DNA of 64,000 bases from Streptomyces sp. Mut1. Lineage in GTDB: Bacteria > Actinomycetota > Actinomycetes > Streptomycetales > Streptomycetaceae. Both the position numbers and the translations under genes were made by a program. The stretch spans positions 1,116,001 to 1,180,000 of the forward strand of contig NZ_CP120997.1 in assembly GCF_030719295.1 (NCBI RefSeq), in the 5' to 3' direction. Below the pieces are notes generated by a model. The model saw only the letters and a program-made list of their open reading frames with translations. It was not told the DNA's origin and did not search any database. Below, in pieces: positions 41,081 to 54,389 of the stretch. Numbering within the stretch: the stretch's first letter is position 1; every line of letters begins with the position of its first letter.

Positions 41081-42052
41081 TCAGCTCCACGGGAGTGACG
41101 CGCGGTGGCGCCAGTACGCCTCCGGCTCCTCCACCAGGGCGTCCAGCCGGGCCCGCCGTTCCTCGTCAAGACCGAGGACGGCGGCATGGAGGTTGCCGGA
41201 GAGCTGGCCGGCGGTGGCCGCGCCGGAGAGCACGACCCCGGCCCACGGCTGGTGCAGCACCAGGGCCAGCGCGACCGCGTCGCTGCCGAGCCCCTCCTCG
41301 TCGGCGATCTCCCGGACCACGGCGGGCGCCTGGGTGCCCGCGAGCCGGCCGTTGGCCATCCCCTCCTTGACGATGACGGTGAGCCCGGCGGCATGGGCCT
41401 CGGCGAGCGCGGGCCCGGCGGAGGTCTCCAGCGCGTTGTAGGTGGCCTGGACCGTACGGAAGAGGGGCGCGCCGTCGACCGTGACGGCGAGGGCGGCCCG
41501 GATCGCCTCGGCCTGGGCGGGGCCGCTGGTGGACAGGCCCACGCTGACGCCGCCCGCGGCCAGTTCGGCGAGGCGGGCGTGCAGTTCCTTGTCGGTGAGC
41601 GCCGGGCTGTCGGGGGTCACCGAGTGGATCTGGTAGAGGTCGAGCCGGTCGCCGAGCAGCGCCGCGCTCTCGGCACGCTGGCGTTCGAACGCGGCGAGCG
41701 AGTGGTCCTTGACCTCGTGCGCCTCGGCGTCGACGCTCCAGTCGGCGGTGTAGGTGTAGCCCCACTTGCTCCCGATGACGACGTCGTCCGCCTCCGGACG
41801 CGCCGCCAGCCAGCCGGCGAGGAACTCCTCGGCGCGGCCGTAGGAGCGGGCCGCGTCGAAGTAGCGGACGCCCTGCGCGTAGGCGGCGTCCAGGAGTTCG
41901 TGCGTACGGTCGCGCAGGGCGTCGGGCGAGCGGTCACCGGGCAGGTCCCGGTCGCGGTGGAGGTTGATGTAGCCGGGCCTGCCGACGGCGGCCAGGCCGA
42001 GCCCGATGTGGGCGGTCGGGGTGGTCGCTGCGGAAAGTCGGGCGAACGGCAT
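41081..42052 (-). CDS. Aldo/keto reductase
   Basis: 323-residue NADPH-dependent oxidoreductase of the TIM-barrel AKR family. Catalytic tetrad: Asp and Tyr in YFDAARSYGRAEEF (near 65-70), Lys in VIGSKWGY (near 96), His in LYQIHSVT (near 143). Cofactor loop near the C-terminus (VLSGAATAGQLSGN). Substrate not predictable. It is convergent with the HAD-like gene, four bases apart. Confidence 0.92.
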   Translation of the reverse strand: MPFARLSAATTPTAHIGLGLAAVGRPGYINLHRDRDLPGDRSPDALRDRTHELLDAAYAQGVRYFDAARSYGRAEEFLAGWLAARPEADDVVIGSKWGYTYTADWSVDAEAHEVKDHSLAAFERQRAESAALLGDRLDLYQIHSVTPDSPALTDKELHARLAELAAGGVSVGLSTSGPAQAEAIRAALAVTVDGAPLFRTVQATYNALETSAGPALAEAHAAGLTVIVKEGMANGRLAGTQAPAVVREIADEEGLGSDAVALALVLHQPWAGVVLSGAATAGQLSGNLHAAVLGLDEERRARLDALVEEPEAYWRHRASLPWS

Positions 42053-42118
42053 CGCGGGCTCCTCGTCGTCGGCAGGAAACGCGCCTACCCTCCAACGTAG
42101 CCCGCGATGCGTGTCCGG

Positions 42119-43780
<1,662 letters not shown>

Positions 43781-43782
43781 TC

Positions 43783-44955
43783 ATGAACGACGCCTGGACC
43801 ACGGCGCGGCGCGTCGCCGCCGGCCTGTCCCCGCACGAAGCGCTCGGCAGCACGGCATCGGCGCAGTCCTGGGCGGCCTTCGACCACGCGGTGCGGGACC
43901 TGCCGCCGTACGAGCTCGGGAGCCGCCCGGACTGGGCCCGCTCCGCGTCCACGACCGCCGTCGCCCTGTGCCACCCCGACGGCAGGGTCCGTGAGGCGGC
44001 GCTCGGTCACGTCTCCCGCTACCCCGCGCTGCTGCCACTGCTGATCGTGCGCTGCGCGGACTGGGCGGCTCCGGTACGCGACCGGGCCCGGACCCTGCTG
44101 GCGAGGACACCCACCGCCGGCCTCCTGGCGCAGACCCCGCTGATCCTGCTGCTGGACCGGCGCGGGCAGGGCGAGTTCGCCGTGGACCTACTCGACCGCG
44201 TACTGCGCGAGGGCCCGGCCGGCCCCGTGCACACCCTGCTCGCGAGCGAGGACCGGGCCACGCGCCGGCTCGCCCACCGCATCGCCGTCGACCGCGCTCT
44301 CCTCCCGCCGGCCCGGCTGGCCCGCATCGCCGCGCGCTCGGGCGACGCCACCCTCCAGGACCTGTGCGCGGACGCGGCCATCGCCTCGATGCGGGAGGAG
44401 GAGTACGGGCAGGTGCTCGGCGTCCTGCTGACGGCCAGGGCGCCCCGCGTCCGGGCGGCGGGCGTCACCGCGCTGCGGCGCACCGGACGGTACGACGAGG
44501 CGCGGGCCCATCTCGCCGACCGTTCGAGTGTCGTGCGGGCCTGCGCGCGGTACGTGGTGCGCCAGGGCGGGGGCGACCCGCTGCCCCTGTACCGGGCGCT
44601 GTGCGGCGGGGAGATCACCGAACCGGGCGCGGCCGCCGGGCTTGGCGAGTGCGGCGACCGCTCGGACGCCGGCACGCTGTGGCCCCTGGTCCGCCACCCG
44701 GTCCCGGCCGTGCGCGTCCAGGCGGTCGCCGGGCTGCGGGCGCTCGACGCGGTGACACAGGACGGGCTGACCCCGCTGCTGGACGACCCGTCACCCCCCG
44801 TCGTCAGGGCGGCCACGCGCGCCCTGCTGCCGCACGCGGCCGGATTTCCCCGGGAGTGGCTGGACGCGCGCCACGCCCCGGACCGGCCCCGGGCCACACG
44901 GGTGGCGGCGCAACGGCTGCTGCGGGCCGCCGGATACGCCGCTTTCCCGCGCTGA
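43783..44955 (+). CDS. HEAT-repeat protein
   Basis: 390 residues consisting of repeated helix pairs with the HEAT pattern (for example PRVRAAGVTALRRTGRYDEA, HPVPAVRVQAVAGLRALD, SPPVVRAATRALLPHAAG). No catalytic domain. Such alpha-solenoids bind proteins or nucleic acid (some are DNA glycosylases of the AlkD type, not evident here). ATG 43783 follows GGGGGAATC. No signal peptide; a cytoplasmic scaffold is the best guess. Confidence 0.75.
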   Translation: MNDAWTTARRVAAGLSPHEALGSTASAQSWAAFDHAVRDLPPYELGSRPDWARSASTTAVALCHPDGRVREAALGHVSRYPALLPLLIVRCADWAAPVRDRARTLLARTPTAGLLAQTPLILLLDRRGQGEFAVDLLDRVLREGPAGPVHTLLASEDRATRRLAHRIAVDRALLPPARLARIAARSGDATLQDLCADAAIASMREEEYGQVLGVLLTARAPRVRAAGVTALRRTGRYDEARAHLADRSSVVRACARYVVRQGGGDPLPLYRALCGGEITEPGAAAGLGECGDRSDAGTLWPLVRHPVPAVRVQAVAGLRALDAVTQDGLTPLLDDPSPPVVRAATRALLPHAAGFPREWLDARHAPDRPRATRVAAQRLLRAAGYAAFPR

Positions 44956-44983
44956 TCCGGCCGGAGCGTTCTAAAGTCCGGTC

Positions 44984-45691
44984 ATGCGAAGACTCCTGGC
45001 AACCGGTTCGGTCCTGCTGGCTCTCGGCGCCCTGGTCGGGGCCGGGCGGCCCCCACTGGCCACGGCACCGCTGCCGGTGCGGCTGGCCGACACGGGCGGC
45101 GGCACCCAGCTGATCACGGCCATGGCGGACGCCACCTCGTCCACGACCGGCACGCTCACCTGGTGGGACCTGCGCGGCGGGCGGTGGGTGGCGGCCGGTA
45201 CGGCGGCGGCGCGGTTCGGGTCCAAGGGCCTGGCCGAGGGCGCCTCACGCACGCAGGGCACCTGGACGACGCCCACCGGTCTGTACGACCTGCCGTACGC
45301 CTTCGGCACCAAGGCGGCGCCGGCCGGGACGCGTTACCCGTACCGGCAGGCCAACAGCGCCTCGTGGTGGTGCGAGGACAACGAGGCGCGCGACTACAAC
45401 CGCTGGGTGGAGCCGCTGCCCGCCGACTGCCGGGCCGCCGAGTCCGAGCAGCTGACCGCGTACCCCACGCAGTACGCGCGTGCCCTCGTCGTCGGCTTCA
45501 ACTACGACAAGCCGGTACGCGGCCGGGGCGCCGGGATCTTCCTGCACGTCAACGGCAGCGGGGCGACCGCCGGTTGCGTCTCCGTACCGGCGGCCGCGAT
45601 GGACCGCGTCCTGGCCTGGGCCGATCCGGCCCGCAGCCCCCACATCGCGATCGGCACCGTCTCCGGCGCGACCGCGATCACCAACTACTGA
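44984..45691 (+). CDS. Secreted L,D-transpeptidase-like protein
   Basis: 235 residues with a signal peptide (hydrophobic 5-25). The YkuD-type active site is visible as IFLHVNGSGATAGCVSV near residue 187-203, with the histidine and the catalytic cysteine in the expected H-x-n-G-C-V order. The central part has cysteines (SWWCEDNEARDYN, ADCRAAES) that may form a disulphide. Likely role: cross-linking or editing of peptidoglycan outside the membrane. It lies 28 bases after the HEAT gene and convergent with argR. Confidence 0.85.
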   Translation: MRRLLATGSVLLALGALVGAGRPPLATAPLPVRLADTGGGTQLITAMADATSSTTGTLTWWDLRGGRWVAAGTAAARFGSKGLAEGASRTQGTWTTPTGLYDLPYAFGTKAAPAGTRYPYRQANSASWWCEDNEARDYNRWVEPLPADCRAAESEQLTAYPTQYARALVVGFNYDKPVRGRGAGIFLHVNGSGATAGCVSVPAAAMDRVLAWADPARSPHIAIGTVSGATAITNY

Positions 45692-45707
45692 CGGCCGGCG
45701 CCCGCCG

Positions 45708-46244
45708 TCAGCGTTCGTTCTGCGCGAGCCGCAGCAGGTGGTCGGCGAGCGCCTGCCCGCCGGCCGGGTCACGGCTGATCAGCATCAGCGTGTCGTCGCC
45801 CGCGATGGTGCCGAGGATGTCGTGCAGTTCGGCCTGGTCGATCGACGACGCCAGGAACTGGGCGGCGCCCGGCGGTGTGCGCAGCACCACCAGGTTGGCC
45901 GACGCCTCGGCCGAGATGAGCAGTTCGGCGGAGAGCCGGCGCATCCGCTCCTCCTTGGCGGAGCCGCCCAGCGGTGCCTGCGGGGTGCGGAATCCGCCCT
46001 CGCTCGGCACCGCGTAGATCAGCTCGCCCCCGGTGTTGCGGATCTTCACCGCGCCCAGCTCGTCCAGGTCGCGGGAGAGCGTCGCCTGGGTGACGCTCAG
46101 CCCGTCGTCGCTGAGGAGCTTGGCCAGCTGGCTCTGCGAGCGCACCGGCTGCCGGTTGAGAATGTCCACGATCCGGCGGTGGCGCGCCGTGCGGGTCTGC
46201 GGCACGGACGGCCCGCCGAACTCGGATTCCTGCGCCTCGGTCAT
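45708..46244 (-). CDS. argR: Arginine repressor ArgR
   Basis: 178 residues. N-terminal winged helix ([20 protein letters not shown]; recognition helix [17 protein letters not shown]) and C-terminal arginine-binding, hexamer-forming domain with [13 protein letters not shown]. With arginine bound it represses biosynthetic genes by binding ARG boxes. It is the last gene of argCJBDR, ten bases after argD, so it probably controls its own synthesis through the argC promoter. Confidence 0.97.
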   Translation of the reverse strand: MTEAQESEFGGPSVPQTRTARHRRIVDILNRQPVRSQSQLAKLLSDDGLSVTQATLSRDLDELGAVKIRNTGGELIYAVPSEGGFRTPQAPLGGSAKEERMRRLSAELLISAEASANLVVLRTPPGAAQFLASSIDQAELHDILGTIAGDDTLMLISRDPAGGQALADHLLRLAQNER

Positions 46245-46254
46245 CGTCGTCGCC

Positions 46255-47466
46255 TCATTCTCCGGATCGCTTCTCTCCGGATCGTCCGTCCCCGTATGCC
46301 GCGTCGAGGGCGCCGGGCAGCGCCCCGAGGAACGCGTCCACCTCCGCGTCCCCGATGGTCAGCGGCGGCATCAGCCGCAGGACATCGGGGGCGGGTACGT
46401 TCACCAGGAGGCCGGCTCCCTGAGCCGCCTGTTGCGCCTGGGGCGCGAGGGGCTCGGTGAGCACGATACCCAGCAGCAGGCCGGAGCCCCTGACATGGGA
46501 GACCAGGGGGTGGTTCAGGGCCTCCACGCCGTTGCGGAGGCGTTCGCCGAGCCGCTTCACCCGGTCCAGCGCGCCGTCGGCGGCGAGGGTGTCGAGGACC
46601 GCGAGGCCGGCCGCGCAGGCGACCGGGTTGCCGCCGAACGTCGTGCCGTGCTGACCGGGTGCGAGCAGGTCGGCGGCGGCGCCGAACGCGACCGTCGCAC
46701 CGATCGGCAGCCCGCCGCCGAGCCCCTTGGCGAGGGTGACGACATCGGGCTCGACGCCCTGGTGGGCCTGGTGCTCGAACCAGGTGCCGCACCGGCCGAT
46801 CCCGGTCTGCACCTCGTCCAGGACGAGGAGGGTGCCGGTGGCCCGGGTGATCTCGCGGGCGGCCTCCAGGTAGCCCCCGGGCGGGACGACGACGCCGTTC
46901 TCGCCCTGGACCGGCTCGATGATCACCAGCGCGGTGTCGGTGGTCACGGCGGCCCGCAGCGCGTCCGCGTCGCCGTACGGGACGTGCGTGACGTCTCCGG
47001 GCAGCGGGGTGAAGCCTTCGCGCTTCTTGGGCTGGCCGGTGAGGGCGAGGGCGCCCATGGTCCGGCCGTGGAAGCCGCCGTCGGTGGCGACCATGTGGGT
47101 GCGCCCGGTCAGCCGGCCGATCTTGAACGCGGCTTCGTTGGCCTCGGCGCCCGAGTTGCAGAAGTAGACCTTGCCGGTGCGGCCGAAGAGCTGGAGCAGC
47201 CGTTCGGCGAGCGCGACGGGCGGTTCGGCGATGAACAGGTTGGAGACGTGACCGAGGGTGGAGATCTGGCGGGTGACCGCCTCGACGACGGCGGGGTGGG
47301 CGTGGCCCAGGGCGTTGACCGCGATGCCGCCGACGAAGTCGAGGTACTCGGTGCCGTCGGCGTCCCACACCCGGGCGCCCTCGCCGCGCACGAGGGACAG
47401 CTTCGGGGTGCCGTAGTTGTCCATCAGCGCCTGCTGCCAGCGCTGTGAGAGTGCGGCGTTGGTCAT
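46255..47466 (-). CDS. argD: Acetylornithine aminotransferase
   Basis: 403 residues, class III PLP aminotransferase converting N-acetylglutamate semialdehyde and glutamate to N-acetylornithine. Seen: [44 protein letters not shown] and the PLP lysine in [17 protein letters not shown] overlaps the argB stop (ATGA). Confidence 0.97.
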   Translation of the reverse strand: MTNAALSQRWQQALMDNYGTPKLSLVRGEGARVWDADGTEYLDFVGGIAVNALGHAHPAVVEAVTRQISTLGHVSNLFIAEPPVALAERLLQLFGRTGKVYFCNSGAEANEAAFKIGRLTGRTHMVATDGGFHGRTMGALALTGQPKKREGFTPLPGDVTHVPYGDADALRAAVTTDTALVIIEPVQGENGVVVPPGGYLEAAREITRATGTLLVLDEVQTGIGRCGTWFEHQAHQGVEPDVVTLAKGLGGGLPIGATVAFGAAADLLAPGQHGTTFGGNPVACAAGLAVLDTLAADGALDRVKRLGERLRNGVEALNHPLVSHVRGSGLLLGIVLTEPLAPQAQQAAQGAGLLVNVPAPDVLRLMPPLTIGDAEVDAFLGALPGALDAAYGDGRSGEKRSGE

Positions 47467-48361
47467 GATTCCCCCTGCGCGTCGGGCACGACCATCGTGC
47501 CGATTCCCTCGTCGGTGAAGATCTCCAGCAGGATCGAGTGCTGGACCCGGCCGTCGATGACGCGGGCCGTCTCCACCCCGTTGCGTACGGCGTGCAGGCA
47601 GCCCTGCATCTTGGGCACCATGCCGCTGGAGAGTTCCGGCAGGAGCTTCTCCAGCTCGGTGGCGGTGAGCCGGCTGATCACGTCGTCGCTGTTGGGCCAG
47701 TCCTCGTACAGCCCTTCCACGTCCGTGAGGACCATCAGCGTCTCGGCGTCCAGCGCGGCGGCGAGCGCGGCGGCCGCGGTGTCGGCGTTGACGTTGTAGA
47801 CGTGGTTGTCGTCGGCGGAGCGGGCGATGGAGGAGATGACCGGGATACGGCCGTCGTCCAGCAGGGCCTGGATGGCTCCGGTGTCGATGGCGGTGATCTC
47901 GCCGACCCGGCCGATGTCGACGGGCTCGCCGTCGATGGTGGGCCGGTGCTGTATGGCGGTGATGGTGTGGGCGTCCTCGCCGGTCATGCCGACGGCGAGC
48001 GGCCCGTGCTGGTTGAGCAGGCCGACCAGCTCGCGCTGGACCTGCCCGGCGAGCACCATCCGTACGACGTCCATCGCTTCGGGCGTGGTGACGCGCAGCC
48101 CGGCCTTGAACTCGCTGACCAGGCCCTGCTTGTCGAGCTGGGCGCTGATCTGCGGGCCGCCGCCGTGCACGACGACGGGTTTGAGGCCGGCGTGCCGCAG
48201 GAAGACGACGTCCTGGGCGAAGGCCGCCTTCAGCTCCTCGTCGATCATGGCGTTGCCGCCGAACTTGATGACGACGGTCCTGCCGTTGTGCCGGGTCAGC
48301 CAGGGCAGGGCCTCGATGAGGGTCTGCGCCTTCGGGAGTGCGGTGTGCTTCCGCGCGGCGC

Positions 48362-48365
<4 letters not shown>
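47463..48365 (-). CDS. argB: Acetylglutamate kinase
   Basis: 300 residues, amino-acid kinase family; phosphorylates N-acetylglutamate. Motifs [10 protein letters not shown] (near residue 32), [27 protein letters not shown] and VLTDVEGLY. An N-terminal helix before the kinase core is as in arginine-inhibited hexameric enzymes, so feedback inhibition is expected. ATG overlaps the argJ stop (ATGA). Confidence 0.97.
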
Positions 48366-50757
<2,392 letters not shown>

Positions 50758-50770
50758 CTAGGCTGAACTC

Positions 50771-51205
50771 ATGGCAGCGATCAAGCAGTTCCAGGTGACC
50801 TTCGACTGTGCGGACCCGGAGCGCGTCGCCCGTTTCTGGTGCGAGGTGCTGGGGTATGTCGCGCCGCCGCCCCCGGAGGGGTTCGCCACCTGGGACGCCT
50901 ACAACGACTCGCTGCCGCCCGAGCGGCGCAACGCCGGGTTCGCCTGTTCCGACCCCACGGGGGCGGGCCCGCGGCTGTACTTCCAGCGCGTCCCCGAGGG
51001 CAAGGTCGCCAAGAACCGAGTGCATCTCGATGTGCGGGTGGGCACGGGGCTGGTGGGCGAGGAGCGGCTGGCCGCGCTGGAGGCGGAATGCGCGCGGCTT
51101 GTCCCGCTCGGCGCGGTGCGCGGGCAGTTGCTGCTCGCCGACGAGGAGAACGAGTCGTGCCTCAACATGCAGGACGTCGAGGGCAACGAGTTCTGTCTCG
51201 ACTGA
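50771..51205 (+). CDS. VOC (glyoxalase/bleomycin resistance) family protein
   Basis: 144 residues of the glyoxalase-like subtype (starts FQVTFDCADPERVARFWCEVLGY, here spanning about residues 7-29; later KNRVHLDVRVG and NMQDVEGNEFCLD). Two beta-alpha-beta modules are expected to hold a metal or bind a small molecule. Function open: detoxification or antibiotic binding. ATG 50771. Confidence 0.85.
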   Translation: MAAIKQFQVTFDCADPERVARFWCEVLGYVAPPPPEGFATWDAYNDSLPPERRNAGFACSDPTGAGPRLYFQRVPEGKVAKNRVHLDVRVGTGLVGEERLAALEAECARLVPLGAVRGQLLLADEENESCLNMQDVEGNEFCLD

Positions 51206-51254
51206 CTTCCCGCGCCCGTTCCGTTCCCGCCCCGGATCGGGCAGGATCGGCGGG

Positions 51255-52016
51255 ATGACCACGCCTGGCGGGCCCGCCGCCCTGTACCCCGAAGTCGCGG
51301 CGCACGGCAGCCTCGCCGCCGCGCTCCGGGCCGAGGCGGCGGGCCGCCTGGACGGTGTCCCCGTCACGTCCTCCCGCTCCGAGCCGTTGTTCCACGCGGC
51401 GGTCGCCACCACGCTGCCGCACCGCGAACCACTGGTGATCAGCGCGTGGCGGGTCGAGCGGCGGTGGCACATCAGAGGGACGGACACCTTCCAGTCCCTC
51501 CCGGTACTCGAAGGCGGGACGGACGAACTGGCGCAGGTGGCGACGGCTGCGCGGGCCTGGCACGACGGGGCGTCCCTGGCGGACATCCACGCGGCGGCGC
51601 CCTTCGCGCGCCCCACCGGCAGGTTCGAGGTGCCCGATCTTGACCCCGTACGGCTGACGGAGTCCGAGTGGCAGAGCCTGCGGCAGGAGGCGGCCGGGCT
51701 GGAGTATCCGTGGGCGCCGGCGTACCGCTCCCTGATCGGGGCGGCGTACGCCGAGCCGGCGCTCCGTGCCCTCTACCCGTTCACGAGCCACTGGGCTCTG
51801 CGTTTCTCCACCGCGACCCGCCCGGCCCTGAAGGTGGCGGGGCCGTGCCTGTCGGCGGGCGGCGACGGTGTGTTCGAGGTGGGCGGCGGGCCGGTGACCG
51901 GCGACCTCGGCCGGTTCGCCACCGCCCGGGAGGCCGTGGCCCGTGCCGTCGCCCACCTGCCGCCGGGCCTCGGCCCGGTCATCCTCGGCGGGTCGCCCGC
52001 GGCCACGAAACCGTAG
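51255..52016 (+). CDS. Hypothetical protein, probably DUF6193 family
   Basis: 253 soluble residues without signal peptide or membrane span. The C-terminal segment (PFTSHWALRFS, then a Gly-rich stretch) recalls DUF6193 proteins of Streptomyces, some of which are annotated near natural-product genes; recalled, not checked. No catalytic motif is obvious. ATG 51255. It lies between the VOC gene and the AraC regulator on the same strand. Confidence 0.6.
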   Translation: MTTPGGPAALYPEVAAHGSLAAALRAEAAGRLDGVPVTSSRSEPLFHAAVATTLPHREPLVISAWRVERRWHIRGTDTFQSLPVLEGGTDELAQVATAARAWHDGASLADIHAAAPFARPTGRFEVPDLDPVRLTESEWQSLRQEAAGLEYPWAPAYRSLIGAAYAEPALRALYPFTSHWALRFSTATRPALKVAGPCLSAGGDGVFEVGGGPVTGDLGRFATAREAVARAVAHLPPGLGPVILGGSPAATKP

Positions 52017-52093
52017 GCCCCGGGGCCCGGCACGGCGGCGCGGCCGGGCCGGGGGAAGCGGCGGGCGCCGCGCGGCCGCGTACCCTCACGCCC

Positions 52094-53062
52094 ATGCCGG
52101 CGCCATCCCCCCGCCCCCGTCCTCATCGCGTCGCGGTCCTCGTGCTCGAAGGCGCGAAGCCGCTCGACGTCGGGATTCCGGCCCAGGTCTTCACGACCCG
52201 GGCGAGTATGCCCTACGAGGTCCGGGTCTGCGGGGCGGCGCCCGGACTCGTGGCCGGGGGCGACGGGCTGGCCTACTACGTCACGCACGGGCTCGACGCG
52301 CTCGCCTGGGCGGACATCGTGTTCGTGCCCGGATACCGGCTGCCGGACCGGGACGACCCGCCCCGGGCGGTGATCGACGCGCTGGTCGCCGCGCACGAGC
52401 GGGGGGCGCGGCTGGCCGCCATCTCGACCGGGGCGTTCGCGCTGGCCGCGACCGGGCTGCTCGACGGCCGGCGGGCCACGACGCACTGGCACTACACGCG
52501 GGCGCTCGCCGCGAAGTACCCGCTGGTCCGGGTCGACGAGAACGTGCTGTTCGTCGACGAGGGCAGCGTGCTCACCTCGGCCGGTGCCGCCTCCGGAATC
52601 GACCTGTGCCTGCACGTGCTGCGCGGCGACCTCGGGGTGGCGGCCTCCAACTACGCGGCCAGGCGGCTGGTCGCGGCGCCCTACCGCAGCGGTGGCCAGG
52701 CGCAGTACGTGCCGCGCAGCGTGCCCGAGCCGCTGGGCGAGCGGTTCGCGGCGACCCGCGAGTGGGCGCTGCACCGGCTGGGCGAGCCCCTGACCCTCGA
52801 CGCGCTCGCCCGGCACGCGGCCGTCTCTCCCCGGACCTTCTCGCGGCGCTTCGCCGAGGACACCGGCTATACGCCGATGCAGTGGGTCATGCGCGCCCGC
52901 GTCGACATGGCCCGCGAGCTGCTCGAACGCTCCGAGCGGGGGGTCGAGCAGATCGCCGCCGATGTCGGGCTCGGCACGGGCGCCAATCTGCGGCTGCACT
53001 TCCAGCGCATCCTCGGCACCACACCGAGCGAGTACCGGCGCACCTTCGCCCGGGGCGAGTGA
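52094..53062 (+). CDS. AraC-family regulator with DJ-1/PfpI-like domain (GlxA/FtrA type)
   Basis: 322 residues. The N-terminal about 190 residues form an amidase-like class I glutaminase/DJ-1 fold (VAVLVLEGAKPLDVGIPAQVF), but at the usual cysteine position the sequence reads AAISTGAFALA (Ser/Thr), so enzymatic activity is unlikely and it is a ligand sensor. The C-terminal about 100 residues carry two AraC helix-turn-helix motifs (LDALARHAAVSPRTFSRRF and VEQIAADVGLGTGANLRLHF). ATG 52094. The neighbouring gap gene, 147 bases downstream, is a possible target. Confidence 0.9.
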   Translation: MPAPSPRPRPHRVAVLVLEGAKPLDVGIPAQVFTTRASMPYEVRVCGAAPGLVAGGDGLAYYVTHGLDALAWADIVFVPGYRLPDRDDPPRAVIDALVAAHERGARLAAISTGAFALAATGLLDGRRATTHWHYTRALAAKYPLVRVDENVLFVDEGSVLTSAGAASGIDLCLHVLRGDLGVAASNYAARRLVAAPYRSGGQAQYVPRSVPEPLGERFAATREWALHRLGEPLTLDALARHAAVSPRTFSRRFAEDTGYTPMQWVMRARVDMARELLERSERGVEQIAADVGLGTGANLRLHFQRILGTTPSEYRRTFARGE

Positions 53063-53208
53063 CCAGGGCGAGTGGACGGCACGCGGCGGCCTCCCGCGCG
53101 GACCGCGAGGAGGCTGGCGGGATCCTTACGGACCGTGGCGATCGCGCCGCTGTCCCGGGCGGCCACCGGGCGCGATGGTGGAGGGGCAGAGAGAGAAAGG
53201 GACATCTC

Positions 53209-54207
53209 ATGACTCGCATCGCCATCAACGGATTCGGCCGCATCGGACGCAACGTGCTGCGCGCGCTGCTCGAACGCGACAGCGACCTCGACATCGTCGC
53301 CGTCAACGACCTCACGGAGCCCACCGCCCTCGCCCGGCTGCTCGCGTTCGACACGACGGCCGGCCGGCTGGGCCGCCCCGTCACCGTGGACGGCGACACC
53401 CTCGTGGTCGACGGCCGCCGCATCAAGGTGCTCGCCGAGCGGGAGCCCGCCAAGCTGCCCTGGGCGGAACTCGGCGTCGACATCGCCCTGGAGGCGACCG
53501 GCCGTTTCACCTCCGCCAAGGCGGCCCGCGCCCACCTCGACGCCGGCGCGAAGCGGGTGCTGGTCGCCGCGCCCTCGGACGGTGCCGACGTGACGCTGGC
53601 GTACGGGGTCAACAGCGACGCGTACGACCCCGAGCTGCACACGATCGTGTCGAACGCCTCCTGCACCACCAACGCGCTCGCGCCGCTGGCGTCGGTGCTG
53701 GACGACCTCGCGGGCATCGAGCACGGCTTCATGACGACCGTGCACGCCTACACGCAGGAGCAGAACCTCCAGGACGGGCCGCACCGCGACCCCCGCCGCG
53801 CCCGCGCCGCCGGGGTCAACATCGTGCCGACCACGACCGGCGCGGCCAAGGCGATCGGGCTGGTGCTGCCCCGTCTGGAGGGCAAGCTGTCCGGCGACTC
53901 CATCCGCGTGCCGGTCCCGGTCGGTTCGATCGTCGAGCTGAACACGACGGTGGCGCGCGACGTGACCCGTGACCAGGTGCTGGAGGCGTACCGGGCGGCA
54001 GCCGACGGCCCCCTGGCGGGCGTCCTCGAATACTCCGAGGACCCGCTCGTGTCAGCGGACATCACCGGCAATCCGGCCTCCTCGATCTTCGACTCGGCGC
54101 TCACCCGGGTCGACGGCCGCCACATCAAGGTGTCCGCCTGGTACGACAACGAGTGGGGCTTCTCGAACCGGGTGATCGACACACTCACCCTCCTCGCCGG
54201 CAGCTGA
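53209..54207 (+). CDS. gap: Glyceraldehyde-3-phosphate dehydrogenase, type I
   Basis: 332 residues, full length. NAD-binding INGFGRIGRNVLRAL at the start, Asp after the second strand (VAVNDLT) pointing to NAD rather than NADP, catalytic cysteine in SNASCTTNALAP near residue 148, histidine in TTVHAYTQ near 175. The neighbourhood lacks pgk and tpi, so this may be a second GAPDH besides the glycolytic operon copy. ATG 53209 has AAAGGGA about eight bases upstream. Confidence 0.96.
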   Translation: MTRIAINGFGRIGRNVLRALLERDSDLDIVAVNDLTEPTALARLLAFDTTAGRLGRPVTVDGDTLVVDGRRIKVLAEREPAKLPWAELGVDIALEATGRFTSAKAARAHLDAGAKRVLVAAPSDGADVTLAYGVNSDAYDPELHTIVSNASCTTNALAPLASVLDDLAGIEHGFMTTVHAYTQEQNLQDGPHRDPRRARAAGVNIVPTTTGAAKAIGLVLPRLEGKLSGDSIRVPVPVGSIVELNTTVARDVTRDQVLEAYRAAADGPLAGVLEYSEDPLVSADITGNPASSIFDSALTRVDGRHIKVSAWYDNEWGFSNRVIDTLTLLAGS

Positions 54208-54213
54208 GCGGCG

Positions 54214-54260
54214 CGGGGCCGGGTGCGGGGGCGGCCACGGACCGCCCCCGCCGGGCCCCG
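54214..54260 (+). terminator. Terminator of gap
   Basis: Stem GCGGGGGCGG / CCGCCCCCGC, 7-base loop, extended outward by CGGGGCC-type pairs; starts six bases after the gap stop. Confidence 0.75.
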
Positions 54261-54281
54261 ACTCCTTTGCCCGCGCGCTGA

Positions 54282-54299
54282 GTTCACCTTCCGTTCGCC
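54282..54299 (+). promoter_or_regulatory. PHO-box-like direct repeat
   Basis: GTTCACC-TTCC-GTTCGCC: two units exactly 11 bases apart, the form of the Streptomyces PhoP-binding repeat (GTTCACC-N4). It lies about 100 bases before the FG-GAP protein gene. Confidence 0.5.
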
Positions 54300-54389
54300 G
54301 GGCAACCTTCTCCGGTTCGCGACTGTCTCCCATGTGAGCCCTCACACCTCGTACGCCAATGGCTCCGCGTACGCGACCAAGGAGATTCT

